From positions 11,428,089 through 11,492,088 of the forward strand of contig OX365956.1 in assembly GCA_947247005.1 (NCBI GenBank): 64,000 nt of DNA, written 5' to 3'. The DNA is from Spisula solida. Taxonomy: Eukaryota; Mollusca; Bivalvia; Venerida; Mactridae. Below the pieces are notes generated by a model. The model had not been told where the DNA came from. It did no database searches and was given only the letters and a program-made list of their open reading frames with translations. Below are positions 12,936 to 23,007 of the stretch, in pieces. A program made the translations under genes and the position numbers. Position 1 is the stretch's first letter, and the number at the start of each line of letters is the position of its first letter.

Positions 12936-12939
12936 CAAA

Positions 12940-14000
12940 CCTCTGCTCTAACTCAATCTACGAAATGGTCAGTGATTTCTGTTTATATTGACATTGCAAA
13001 TTATCGCTGTATAGTCTAATAACATTCTGTGTTCAAAGTATTGCATTGGTAACAATTATCTTACGTACACCAACTAACAATTCGAACAGATAGGTTGATT
13101 AACAGGAGTTTTATACACTGCACTAATTGAGCAGGCTAAATGTTCAGTCCATCTTCAATTAAAAACCTTTTACCCTGACGGATGAAGTCACAGTTAAATC
13201 AACATGATTTAACGAAGATTAATAAACACGAAGTACTGGGTTTTTATAATGACATATTTTCCGAACTACAAGAGCTCAAGAGTTTGAGTGGTTGTTTGTG
13301 TCCATTTTCTAGGAAATTGGGAAGTAAATGATGAGAATAATAAGAATAAGAAAAATAATTGAGAATATCCATTTTGGATATCAGCTGACACTTAGATTGT
13401 GTGACAAGTACTGTACAAAGACACTCGTCAATCAGCAGACCGGAATTCTTTCTCTTATTACCACACACCGATTGAAGCAGGCAATATCGTCAAGATGTTT
13501 AAGTAGTTAGTACTTTTGTGGGATATGTACTATAGTGGGATATGTCGCACGAGTGAGAATCGAAATTATGTTCATGAACGCATATTGACAACGCATATCA
13601 ATCACTATCGACATCCAATTATTTAGGTTATCCCTGAGAGGTTATAAAATAAGAAAATCTGGTTTCATTGTGTCAAGATGTAGGACACAAACACCGCAAC
13701 ACTGCTCTGTTGTTTATTTCGTCTTTGGTATAACTAGGATATTGAGTTAAGCCCAGTTTATCAAATGCAACTATTACACACTATTTCAATCCCATAAGCC
13801 AGAGTAATCAGATGCAATTGCTCGTTCACGTAAACAGACGCCTAATTAGCCAAAAATTAGAAACATTTGGAATTATTGCTAATTAAAGTAATTTCCATTA
13901 ACACTATGTACAAGCTTAAACCTGCAATCAACTTTACTTCAAAAAACCCAGCCAATATTGACCAACACATCGTACGTACGTAGCCTCTTTTCTAACCCAA
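12940..14000. repeat. Old copy of composite repeat, modules R and U
   Basis: The stretch 13140-13460 matches 36349-36660 (ttcaattaaaaaccttttac..tgacggatgaagtcacagttaaa.caa.atgat, then aagaataagaaaaataattgagaatatccattttgg). Further on, 13570-13860 matches the third composite copy, on both sides of the element at 52759-53770 (catccaattatttaggttatccctgagaggttat, then aggatattgagttaag, then aatcagatgcaattgctcgttcac). The upstream part 12950-13060 aligns loosely to 36155-36260. This copy is more diverged than those at 34-54 kb. It is useful because it preserves the empty site of the 1012-bp element. Confidence 0.75.
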
Positions 14001-15482
14001 CTCTTACGAGAGATTACCTTCGTTAGAGTAAGAAGCTCGCCCCTATTTTACTTAAATTCATACACTATTAAGAAAGTGACAAGTATTATGTAAAAAGATT
14101 ATATTAAGTCAGACAGGGAAGGCAGCACTCAACATAACCAGCCGAGCACAGAAAACAATAAAAACACACAATGCACTGAAAACACGGCATCCCGTCCCGA
14201 AAGTCTGCCGCCTCAGTCAGTCAAACTAAAACGGAACGAGAGCCACGTGACGAGAAAACAACAACCGGACACCGGACACCACAAGGACAATCTACAACAT
14301 ATATATAGTGTAAATGCAATTTTTAAAGATACGAAGCAGCTGGACAACTAAATTGCAGAATGGCACATACAAAATGATCAAACTTCAACAAAAGGCACAA
14401 AGGCGAAATATTTTTGTATTTTTACTATAAAATGTACAATACATACATAGTGGAAGGTTGACAAAAGGGCTTCCGCATTGGTTCAGACAGCGACAAATGT
14501 CACTGGGGGCTTAAACGTTTTACAGTTCACCAAACCTCACACTTACCCAATAGACAACCTTATAGCACATTACAGTGTAAATAAAAGTTTCCCGCCATGT
14601 AATGCCCTCTAACAAATAGGCCACAGTGACAGGTAATAAAAGAATGTAAAACATGAAACATTATATAAATAACGTCCATCGAGTACATGTAGCACAGAAA
14701 TTACTCAATAACCTATCAGAAGTCAGAGCAACAAGAAAGCAAAACATTTAAGGGTACGACAAGACAATGTAACAGACAGGCATCAATGCCAGCCGTCCAA
14801 AAAAGCTTGAGGTTAGGCATATCATAGAGTCTGTATATTGCCCAGTCATCGCACAATGAAATAGGAAGCATAATGGCGAGCTGTAAATGGACCCACTTCT
14901 TAGCATGCAGTCCTTTGCAAAATTAAAGGGTCATTTCCTCTACTCAGAAAACGTTTTATATTCTTGATAAACACATCATGAAAGTGACTATGACCCAAAA
15001 CCTCCCGAAATTTGTAAAGCACATCATCATAAAATTCAGACTGAGACAGACCTTGTCTCAGAAGTGTCTTTAAATTAATACCATATTTAGAAATGAGAGC
15101 TGAATTACGCCTGAAAAATTTTGCAAAAGTTTTACAAAGTTTATGGAAGCGATAGCCTTGTTGCAGAAACAAAGATTTCGAGTATTTATGTCTTCCACTC
15201 GAGACCAAGCTCTAGCAAAACGGATTAATTGAGAAGCGTAAACACCATATGAAGTTGACCGTGGAACATCTCCATCCAAGTGTGGGTAATTTACAGTATC
15301 GAAATTAAAATCACCTCTCTTGTCGTAAATTTTACTATTAATTTGACATGCTTCTATTGCAAGATCGAGGTCTAGGAATGATGCGTGTGTATCGGATGAA
15401 TTAGCTTTGTTTAATGTTAACTCGTCAGGGTAACTTTCTATGATCTTATTCGAAAAGTCATCAAGGTATCGGGAAGTATTAA

Positions 15483-16194
15483 TATGAACAAATGCACTGC
15501 ATCCAGCGGGGATTTCCCATTAGGTTTTTGGATAATCTGACCGAGGAAAAAAATGACTAAGGAATTTGTAAATGCTCCACAGAGACTACAGATCTAGCCT
15601 CTGGCTGCCAAGCAACACCACATAGGAGACCAGGCGAACAAATACTTAGAAAAGAGTGTTTTCCGATCTAGGAGACGGGTTGCACAGATATGCCATATAA
15701 ATAGTTATAGTTTTACACTCGTCTTTTATTTGCTATTTATAATTCAATTCAACATATTCACAAGTTGGCGCGCTATGCTGTGCGACGACGTCGCGTTAAC
15801 GTGCGATGACGTCGCGTTAAATGATGTGACGTCATTTCCGACGTCACCGTATTGTTTTTTTACGTTGGATTGAATAGGATATGTATTTTTTTCAATAATT
15901 TTCATGGTTTGATTCCGGCTTATAATTATATGCCCAAACGTTATTAAAAGAGTGGAACTGTATTCATATTTCATATTGGAAAAAAATAAATTAAACAAGA
16001 TTGGTTCTCAAATCTTGAGCAACAACTTGCCTCTACCGGAATTGGGACGTGAAATTTTAAGTCTACCAAATCATTATTCTGCATCCGGTCTATCAAAATA
16101 AAATAGACCATAGCCAATGCAACTACAACAACAACAATCACGTGTTTTTCGCATGTAATCGTTAATGGGAATTTTCCCGGCCGATAAATCCCCT
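15483..16194. mobile_element. 712-bp insertion splitting the PLE RT
   Basis: Inserted between the codons for 'AFN' and 'TSRYLDD'. ATTAA occurs at both borders (15478-15482 and 16195-16199), consistent with a 4-5 bp target duplication (TTAA or ATTAA). Removing one copy restores the RT frame. There is no clear terminal inverted repeat, although ggggattt with a nearby cccatta occurs in opposite orientation close to both ends. The interior has a GACGTC-rich cluster (15785-15845). The 84-codon - strand open frame inside (15744-15998) is unrecognised. Confidence 0.7.
15783..15848. promoter_or_regulatory. GACGTC (CRE-like) cluster
   Basis: Four GACGTC palindromes lie within about 65 bp: gacgacgtcgcgttaa, gatgacgtcgcgttaa, gtgacgtcattt and ccgacgtcacc. 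The first two belong to a ~21-bp direct repeat. TGACGTCA is the CREB/ATF site, and full TGACGTCA occurs once. It could be the promoter of a small transposon or a chance CpG island remnant. Similar GACGT motifs recur at 22205-22490 and 22885-22915. Confidence 0.4.
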
Positions 16195-16902
16195 ATTAAA
16201 CGCTGTAATTTCATCAGATTGGTGTTCGGAAGACAATTTTAACATGAAATTGCGTTCGTAATAGTATAAAAACAGATCTGCGACAAGAGGTGCGCAATTA
16301 GTTCCCATTGGAATACCGATAATTTGTCTATAAATGGTAGTGCCCAGCCTAACAAAAATGTTATCAAGGAGAAATATAAGGGCTTCACAAACATCGCTGC
16401 ATGTCCCCATAGTATATTTCTCCAATATAGTGTTAGTAAAAAATGCTTTAGAATAGTTACACGATAGAAATGTAGTCTTTTCTCTACCAAGTGTCTTTTC
16501 TACCAGCGCTATAAGTTTGTCTTTGATACGAGCATGTGGCAGCGTAGTATATAATGTAGAAAAATCATAAGTACTAAGAGAAGAAACATCTTGTTTCTTT
16601 TGAATTTTGTCAATAATAACTCCAGAATTTTCAACAGACCAAAATAAATTAATACCCGAATTTTCACAATATCGTTGGATATGAACTTTTATAGCAGTTA
16701 AACATGAAGTTAGTAACTTAGAAATATTTGTAGTTGTGCAAGCACTAGAATTAGAAATAAAACGAGCTTTGTAAGGGGTCGTATGTAGTTTAGGAATCCA
16801 ATACATAGTTGGTAGTTTGTGTTGGTCTTCGCGAATACCCGAGGGGAGATATTTAAGCTCTGAATCACAGCTTTTTAACGTGGATTCGCCAGAGTGATCT
16901 AA

Positions 16903-16985
16903 CTAGACTGGTCAGGATCCAATATTCGAACCCGAATCGCTCGGTTGGCAGGCGTGTGCCATATCAATTAAGCTTATTGCTAGGT
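16903..16985 (-). repeat. tRNA-like fragment
   Basis: On the - strand it reads tatggcacacgcctgccaaccgagcgattcgggttcgaatattgg. It includes a B-box-like gggttcgaatattgg and an anticodon-arm-like cctgccaaccgagc. No closed cloverleaf could be drawn. Probably a SINE head abutting the truncated 5' end of the PLE. Confidence 0.35.
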
Positions 16986-16999
16986 GTAAAACAAAGTAC

Positions 17000-17126
17000 A
17001 TACAAAGCTGTCGCCTTGATCAAACATTTTCTTAGGGGGAATGAAGTCACAATGTATTGATTGAAACGATCATCAGATATGATGTCGCCACAATAAAAAC
17101 TCTCAAAGTGCATCCGTTTGTTTCTA
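17000..17126. repeat. Left half of older repeat split by the LINE
   Basis: Sequence such as aatgaagtcacaatg, gatatgatgtcgcca and gtttctaat parallels module R at about 36380-36450 (gatgaagtcacagtt, atatgatatcgcca, ggtttctaatgac). The match continues on the other side of the LINE at 20100-20300, so the LINE landed inside this repeat, at or next to 'gtttctaat'. Confidence 0.55.
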
Positions 17127-20099
17127 ATATATATATCTTTATTTAAGTCTCACCTCTGTACACATAAACTATACAATTTACATGTATCACAGTACAAAGC
17201 CATTCTAAACGAATTATAAGAGACTATCAAATCACAATTTCATTAAACATTTACAATATAAATCTATGTAACCATTGTTATTCTAATTATAAAAACTGCC
17301 CTAAAATATCTATCAAATAAAACACTGAAAATCAAAATCACACTAATGTGTATAGTTACAAAACGTTTTAAAATAAATTTATCACCTTCGATCAGATCGA
17401 AAATAAACTGAATAACAATTGCTACATAGGATCTGTAAAACAGGGAAGTATGAATAAATAAATAAGTTACATTATTTACAAAGGTAAAATGATCTACGTT
17501 TTAAAATATCAAAGCAGGTTTTGGCACATAACCTAATCAGAGCTGGATGTGTAAATAAAATGACAAGTTTATCAGTATTTGGCAGATTTTCAAATGTATC
17601 ACATATTGCTATTGCTTTTGCCAGCATTTTCACCCTAATATCATTATATAAATTACAATCTAAAATAATATGACATTCATCCTCTACGGAATTACAAAAC
17701 GGACATTTCCTTTCACTGATTGGCAAGTTTTCGTATCTTCCAGTTTCGAGTCGGATGGGGGCTACACCACATCTAAATTTACTAAATGCTGACCTATGAC
17801 AAAAAGATAAAATCATGGTACAATAAGGTTCAACAGTAAATGTGTTTTTAAATAAACGGTATGTACGGAGTTTATTTCTACCCCTTCCATTTGTACTAGA
17901 TACATTTTGTATTGAATGGAGCCAATCAATTTGAAAAAGATTCAACATACTCTCTTCAACTGATTTCTTAAGACTTAATTTAGGAATTGGCAAAGCAATG
18001 TCAATATGATCAGTTAAACCAAGTGACGATAACTTGTGCTTAACAGAATAAAACCAGTGTTTACAAGCTGTACCCGCTAGCCTGGTTGCCCAGAGTGCTA
18101 TACGCTTATTAAGCCTAGAAACGTCCGTATTACCCAATCTACACCAAAAGTTAGAAATACAACTCCACTGTCGGACAGACGAGGGTCTCCATGCCATTTC
18201 ACCAATGACAGCTGCGTTGGGGGTATATTTACCAACACCAAGAAAATACCTCATCGCTCTATTCTGTACGGCATTTATACAAGAAAAGTTGTTATGACCC
18301 CATATAGCGGCGCCATAACCTATAACTTGCCAAACTATTGAGTCGTAGAGTTTAGAAAATACATTATATGGAACACCACCTAGGAGCTTACATTTAGCAA
18401 TGACAAGGCCTAACGCTCGATTGGCACTCTGGGCAACAGCCTTAGCCGTAATTTCAAAGTCCATGTACTCGTTAAATAATATACCAAGATATGTATATTT
18501 ATCAACAACATTTAACAAATTATCACCGCATTTAAAAATCATATCAGTTTTTGCAAGAGACTTCGGTCGGAAATGTACAACATTACTTTTTGTGATGTTT
18601 ATAGCCATGTCATTCAAAGAGCACCAGTCATTTAGAGCATTCAACAGAACTTGAAGATCTGTACTGGTTTCAGCTAATAAAACAATATCATCTGCATACA
18701 TAAGAATACATACACAACAGTCATCAATAGTTAATCCAATGTTGAACGACTTCAAATATATGGCAAGATCATTAATGTACAAATTGAACAGAATATGTGA
18801 TAAGACACAGCCTTGTCTTAATCCGCAATGAATATCAAACCATTCTGTCTTGAAATAATTCACCCTGACACATGACGATACTGACGAATAAAGATTCCTT
18901 ATAGCTCGAAACATGTTTCCAGTAATACCAGAAGCTTTTAGTCGGTTCCAAAGCTTGTCCCTATTTATAAAATCATAAGCTTTGCTAAAATCAATAAATG
19001 CACAAAAGTTAGATAATCTGCGTTTTTTTCTACATTCCAAAATACTAGACAATGATGAAATATGATCGATAGTACTACGATTCTTGCGAAAGCCATTTTG
19101 TTCATCTACGATTTTGCCATTATTTTCTGTCCATACACTGAGTCTAGAATTAAGTACGCTACAACAAATTTTGTACATAGATGAGGCCAGTGAAATGCCT
19201 CTATAAGCAAGAGGGTCTCTCGGATCAGTAGTAGATGATTTAGGGATCGGGTTAATGATCGACTTCCCCCAAACTGATGGTACATAACCACTAATGAAAC
19301 AAGCATTAAACAATGTGTGTAAAAATAAAACTGAAGTGTCATTTTGCAAAACTTCATTAGCATCATCAACTGCTTTTTTAACTTCAAATATAGAAATATT
19401 GTCATTAAACGACTCATGAATATGACCAGTACGGACATCATCATTATCTATGTTGACAGAGTCAGACTGGTGAGATTTGTTTAATAGTGAACTGAAATCA
19501 CTTTTCCACTTGTTGAGGATGTCCGGAACTGACTGGGAAACTGAACCATCCGGCATTTTAACCTCCATAGGAATTTGCCTAACCTTGGCTTTACAAACAC
19601 CGATTTTTCCGACGGATTTCCAAAATTTAGTTTGGTCAACATTACACTCATGTAATAAATCATTTTGCATAGAATACCAGTAAAATCTCTTTGCTTTCTG
19701 GACTTCACGGTCAAATTGTTTACGAATGATAGAATAATCTGATTTAAACGTTTTCTTTAAACAAGTGTTGGAACAAGACAACCATTTCCTTTCCGCTACT
19801 GATACCGAAGACCATAGTGCAGATAGAGTAGTATTCCACCAGGGTTTACCGGGTCTAAATGACTTATTCTTAGCACCAGGTGTAATAGTTTTATACGGAA
19901 TAGAACTGAACATGTTATCTTTTAAAATCGCACACCACGTATCATATGCGATATCAATATCGGTTTGAGTTCGCATACCCTTCTCAATATCATCAAAGGT
20001 TTTACAGACTTCAGTAATAACATCATTACTAAGTAAAAACGATTCTGGTATATTTGAACAATCAAATTTAGCATAAGAACAATGAACAGTATCATTGTC
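17127..20099 (-). mobile_element. Non-LTR retrotransposon (LINE), 5'-truncated
   Basis: A - strand element inserted in an older repeat (halves at 17000-17126 and 20100-20300). Its 3' end has a ~345-bp untranslated region containing aataaa (about 17140) close to the junction, then an ATATAT run instead of a poly(A) tail. The 5' end is truncated within coding sequence near 20097: the RT frame is open right up to the junction, and the expected upstream endonuclease domain is absent. The long uninterrupted ORF argues for a fairly recent insertion. Confidence 0.8.
17472..19976 (-). CDS. LINE reverse transcriptase with C-terminal zinc motif (partial)
   Basis: An 834-codon open frame from the ATG at 19976; the same frame stays open to about 20096, so this ATG is probably internal to a truncated ORF2. 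Recognisable parts: the 'GKPWWNTTLSALW' linker (residues 43-55); 'WKSDFSSLLN' (157-166); 'INPIPKSS...YRGISLASSMYKI' (241-270); 'DEQNGFRKNRSTIDHI' (291-306). Then come motif A 'FIDFSKAYDFINRDKLW' (327-343, Asp329), motif B 'GLRQGCVLSHILFNLYINDL' (385-404) and motif C 'YADD' (427-430). A C-terminal cluster CX2C...HX4C follows (C758, C761, H769, C774), as in many LINE ORF2 tails. The family normally has a K-x-G-KA-x-G-x-D-x-IPxEVL block where this copy reads 'DDANEVLQND' (204-213), so roughly a dozen codons look deleted in frame. The catalytic aspartates are intact, but RT activity is doubtful. The clade within LINEs is uncertain. Confidence 0.85.
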   Translation of the reverse strand: MRTQTDIDIAYDTWCAILKDNMFSSIPYKTITPGAKNKSFRPGKPWWNTTLSALWSSVSVAERKWLSCSNTCLKKTFKSDYSIIRKQFDREVQKAKRFYWYSMQNDLLHECNVDQTKFWKSVGKIGVCKAKVRQIPMEVKMPDGSVSQSVPDILNKWKSDFSSLLNKSHQSDSVNIDNDDVRTGHIHESFNDNISIFEVKKAVDDANEVLQNDTSVLFLHTLFNACFISGYVPSVWGKSIINPIPKSSTTDPRDPLAYRGISLASSMYKICCSVLNSRLSVWTENNGKIVDEQNGFRKNRSTIDHISSLSSILECRKKRRLSNFCAFIDFSKAYDFINRDKLWNRLKASGITGNMFRAIRNLYSSVSSCVRVNYFKTEWFDIHCGLRQGCVLSHILFNLYINDLAIYLKSFNIGLTIDDCCVCILMYADDIVLLAETSTDLQVLLNALNDWCSLNDMAINITKSNVVHFRPKSLAKTDMIFKCGDNLLNVVDKYTYLGILFNEYMDFEITAKAVAQSANRALGLVIAKCKLLGGVPYNVFSKLYDSIVWQVIGYGAAIWGHNNFSCINAVQNRAMRYFLGVGKYTPNAAVIGEMAWRPSSVRQWSCISNFWCRLGNTDVSRLNKRIALWATRLAGTACKHWFYSVKHKLSSLGLTDHIDIALPIPKLSLKKSVEESMLNLFQIDWLHSIQNVSSTNGRGRNKLRTYRLFKNTFTVEPYCTMILSFCHRSAFSKFRCGVAPIRLETGRYENLPISERKCPFCNSVEDECHIILDCNLYNDIRVKMLAKAIAICDTFENLPNTDKLVILFTHPALIRLCAKTCFDILKRRSFYLCK

Positions 20100-20300
20100 C
20101 TATATTGTTCGTTAACTGTTGCTAAAATAGTTGAGTAATAGTTGTGTTCATTTGCTTGGATATAATGATGAGTTTGACGAATAGTGAGAACATCCATTGT
20201 GTATTTCGCCAACATGCATATTTGTAAAACAAGAACATACATCAATCAGGAATCTGGGACATTATTTTCTTATTACCAAACAGACAATATTTACTTTCTG
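20100..20300. repeat. Right half of older repeat split by the LINE
   Basis: Contains tatattgttcgttaactgttgctaaaatagttgagtaatag, gttcatttgcttggatataatgatgag and aagaacatacatcaatcaggaatctg. The segment at 56050-56225 has the same blocks in order (ggtatagttcgttaaatgttgctaaaagagttta, cgttcatttgctaggatatactgatgag, agaacactcctcgatcaggag). Both relate more distantly to module R of the composite repeat (36440-36660). Confidence 0.65.
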
Positions 20301-20639
20301 ATATTATGACATCTGAATTAAGAGCGTGAACAGATTGTTTATCAATACATGAAGAGTAGCAGAAATGTACTGCAGTAATCAACACAAGCAATGTGATTGC
20401 AGATGCTCATATTTGCAGACACTAACATTCCATTTATTACGTCATACATGAAAAGAAGTAAACAATATTCTCTCGCAAAGTAACACTGAATTAATGGCGC
20501 GTTTCCATCACGTAAGAATCGAAATAATATATCAAAAAGCCTTAGTTTTCCTTTTGTTTAACAACAATTTGTCGATCTGACGCTTTGTTATTACCATCTA
20601 CGATTATCGCGCTGTTAACACCTTTGTTTACATATTCGC
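20301..20639. other. No gene recognised
   Basis: AT-rich spacer. The end (about 20590-20640, cgcgctgttaacacctttgtttac) resembles 22650-22680 of the duplicated repeat upstream of the satellite. Confidence 0.35.
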
Positions 20640-20940
20640 ATTTTATTTATGTTTTAGGGCCCCAACGACGATAATAAACGATTTACAGCGTCATATGAGC
20701 TGAAATTTCCATTTCATTTACGACTACAATTTGTGTTCATAGGAACACCGATAATCTGTCTATAGATATTGGTAGTGCCGAGTAAAACAAAACTAATTTC
20801 CGGGAGAAGTAAAATTGCTTCCCAAAATTCGCTACAAGTTCACACAGTGTATTTGTACTATTTATTATTATTAAAATAAAACCAAACATACGAACGGTGG
20901 CATGCTAGAAACGTACCTTTTCCCTACAATAATTTAATTG
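20640..20940 (-). pseudogene. Decayed Penelope-like RT fragment
   Basis: The stretch ttcataggaacaccgataatctgtctatagatattggtagtgcc (about 20735-20780) matches 16305-16350 of the PLE, encoding the 'YRQIIGIPMG' motif B region. It continues through gcttcccaaaattcgctac...agtgtatttgta, which matches 16380-16420. Heavily decayed. The preceding 20655-20730 also resembles 22035-22100 (acagcgtcaaatga..agtaatt.ccattttattt), which links this fragment to the repeat flanking the satellite. Confidence 0.6.
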
Positions 20941-21079
20941 CTGTTTGCTAATTTCATTGAGTATACATGAGTTGATTAACAATAGCACATGTTAAATGTA
21001 AACGTGTATCCTATACATACCTAATTAATCATCTACATAAGGTTATGTCCTTAAGGTTTCGGTTAAGGTTTCTATGCCT

Positions 21080-21440
21080 TTCCCTTTCTGACGTGACAGT
21101 GTTGTTGGCTGTGCGAACAATTTGTCCTCTTATCACATCCATACTTGGAAGCGTTGTTGGTTGAGTTCGTGTATCTTGTGCACAAGGGTAAATTTATAAA
21201 GTACATTTGCTTAGTAATTTACAAAAGCGTCATGTTACCAAATCCTCAGCCAAGTGTTTTAAAAAGTATGTGTAACTTTCAAAGTACTCTAGCTATGAAT
21301 GCATATACTCTTCCAAGAAAATATACTCTTCTCAGAAAATGCACTTTTATGCTGACATGGACAGGGCTATAACCTTGTCTCGGAGATATTCACCTTACAA
21401 TGTCAGAGTAAATCCACGAAGTCTGATGAAAGAACTATCA
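21080..21440 (-). repeat. Decayed PLE-associated fragment
   Basis: Diverged copy of 9020-9330, with the shared blocks described there. It sits beside the RT fragment at 20640-20940 just as 9020-9330 sits beside 8240-8790, so both pairs probably derive from the same longer element. The + strand open frame at 21145-21372 runs through it and is not supported. Confidence 0.5.
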
Positions 21441-21950
21441 TGGCGCCGTAGAGTACAATATAAACCTAGGCTAACATCATTGATTTAGGACAACCTGATT
21501 AGCATTAAACTCGCAAGTATATACTGTCACGTTATAGTGGAATAATTCTGTTGATTGATAACGAACGTCTTTTGTTATTGTATAATATGATGGATATCTC
21601 TGTAGATGTGGTGATGTCCAGGGATTATGATAAATATGAACACACAAGTACAAGTATATTAGTTCACACATACATTAAATAACGTTCTCAACAAACAACG
21701 GTAATTACGAATGGTACTTCAAGAGTTAAACTGGGGAGGGGGGCAAATAAGTAGTTATACGTCCTAGTTGGTTAAAGTACTTTAAAGAACATGAATGTCA
21801 CCACTACATTGCATTTTGAGATGGAAGGAAATTGTGGTTCAACTTGCGTAAGCAACGGAACGCATTTATTACTATATTGACCGATGGACAACACAAACTA
21901 ACCATTGACCAATAGGTCGCTGGTGGACAAAGTATAAATAATGTTGACGC
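21441..21950. other. No gene recognised
   Basis: AT-rich. A G-rich run (ctggggaggggggcaaata, about 21730) is the only unusual feature. No credible ORF. Confidence 0.35.
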
Positions 21951-21954
21951 TCAA

Positions 21955-23007
21955 TATAGCATAAAAACGGTGCCCATACGTTAACGGGACGAAAACCATG
22001 CGTAAACATAAACGTATGATTATTTCAGGGCCGCGCCGGCGACTAATAACAATATACAGCGTCAAATGAACAGTAATTCCCATTTTATTTCTAACTACTA
22101 TTAAGTTTATATCAAATTTAAATTATAAATTTAAACACACCCGCAGTATCCAAGTTTTCTTGGTATTTGCCGATCCCGGAAGTCGACGTGCATAACAATA
22201 ATTGGTATGACGTTACGTTTGTTGTCGCGACGTCGCCACAAATCTCCCGCCAAAATATCATTATTTTGAAATATAAACGCATTCATTGATGTTTTGTATG
22301 CTATAATAGCGTTTACGCATGCTTTTTTCGCGTTATAACATATGCAGAGTCCCTCGGGAGCTTGGCGGGCTTGGGCAACAACCGTCCCTCGGGACTCTAC
22401 AGATGTGATAGCCCGAAAAAGCATGCGTTAACCCTACATAACAATAACTGGTATGACGTGACGTTTGTTTCGCGACGTCGCCACAAAATCTCCCGCCAAA
22501 ATATCATTATATTGAAATACAATTTTATTATTTTATTCAACTCGTTTAATAAATTCACTATGGAAAGACGTAATATCCTCTATTATAGCATAAAAACGGT
22601 GATTTAGCCCATACGTTAACGGGACGAAAACCATGCGTAAACATAAAGATTCACGCGCTGTTAACGTCCAGTTTTACCTATGCTTATTTCAGGGCCTCGT
22701 CGGCGACTAGAAACGTTGTACAGCGTCAAATGAAAAGTAATTCTCATTTTATTTCTAACTACTAGTTAGTTTTCTATTATATTTCCATAATATTTTAATT
22801 ATAAATGTAAACAAACCCGCAGTATCCATGTTTTCTTTGTATTTGCCGATCCCGGAAGTTGACGTGCATAACAATAACTGGTATGACGTTACGTTTGTTT
22901 TCGTGACGTCGCCACAAAATCTCCCGCCAAAATATCATTATTTTGACAAACAAACGCATTAATTGATATTTTGTATGCTATAATAGCGTTTACGCATGTT
23001 TTTTTTT
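21955..23007. repeat. Duplicated GACGT-rich repeat upstream of satellite
   Basis: Two long direct copies (about 21957-22322 and 22587-23000) share, in order: gcataaaaacggtg, catacgttaacgggacgaaaacc, atttcagggcc, acagcgtcaaatga, cccgcagtatcca, tttgccgatcccggaag, tggtatgacgttacgtttg, gacgtcgccacaaa, tctcccgccaaaatatcatta and gctataatagcgtttacgcatg. A third partial copy of the middle block lies at 22437-22512. After copy 1 comes a palindromic stretch (22306-22433). After copy 2, at the same point, the 46-bp satellite begins. No protein similarity. Confidence 0.85.
22308..22433. repeat. Imperfect palindrome
   Basis: The outer arms gtttacgcatgcttttttcg (about 22309-22328) and cgaaaaagcatgcgttaac (about 22414-22432) are near-perfect inverted copies. 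Inside them lie agagtccctcggga and tccctcgggactct, a second quasi-palindromic pair. The structure could extrude as a ~125-nt hairpin and sits exactly between repeat copies. Confidence 0.7.

Larger units (their letters stand above)
14900..16880 (-). pseudogene. Penelope-like reverse transcriptase, interrupted
   Basis: The upstream exon-like piece (16195-16880; ATG at 16806, but the frame is open further to about 16880) carries 'YWIPKLHTTPYKARFISNSS', motif A 'STYDFSTLYTTLPH' (Asp81 counting from that Met) and motif B 'QIIGIPMGTNCAPLVADLFL' (residues 161-180). It then breaks after 'ITAFN'. Coding resumes at 15480 with 'NTSRYLDDFSNKIIESYP', which holds the catalytic YLDD of motif C, followed by 'SFLDLDLAI' and 'KIYDKRGDFNFDTVNYPHLD'. 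A one-base frameshift near 15185 separates this from the last block, 'GYRFHKLCKTFAKFFRR...RQGLSQSEFYDD', which ends at 14900. The A, B and C motifs in this style (xDFSxLYTxLPH, G.PMG, YLDD) match Penelope-like RTs. Non-functional because of the insertion and the frameshift. Confidence 0.8.
14095..16900 (-). mobile_element. Penelope-like retroelement, 5'-truncated
   Basis: A - strand element. Its RT coding remains occupy 14900-16880, and about 800 bp of noncoding sequence follows, ending in the dispersed tail at 14095-14155. The 5' end is truncated: coding sequence starts abruptly near 16880-16900 against a tRNA-like fragment. It is interrupted by the 712-bp insertion at 15483-16194. Degraded relatives occur at 8240-8790, 9020-9330, 20640-20940 and 21080-21440, so the family was active more than once here. 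I see no GIY-YIG endonuclease in the readable part. Confidence 0.75.
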
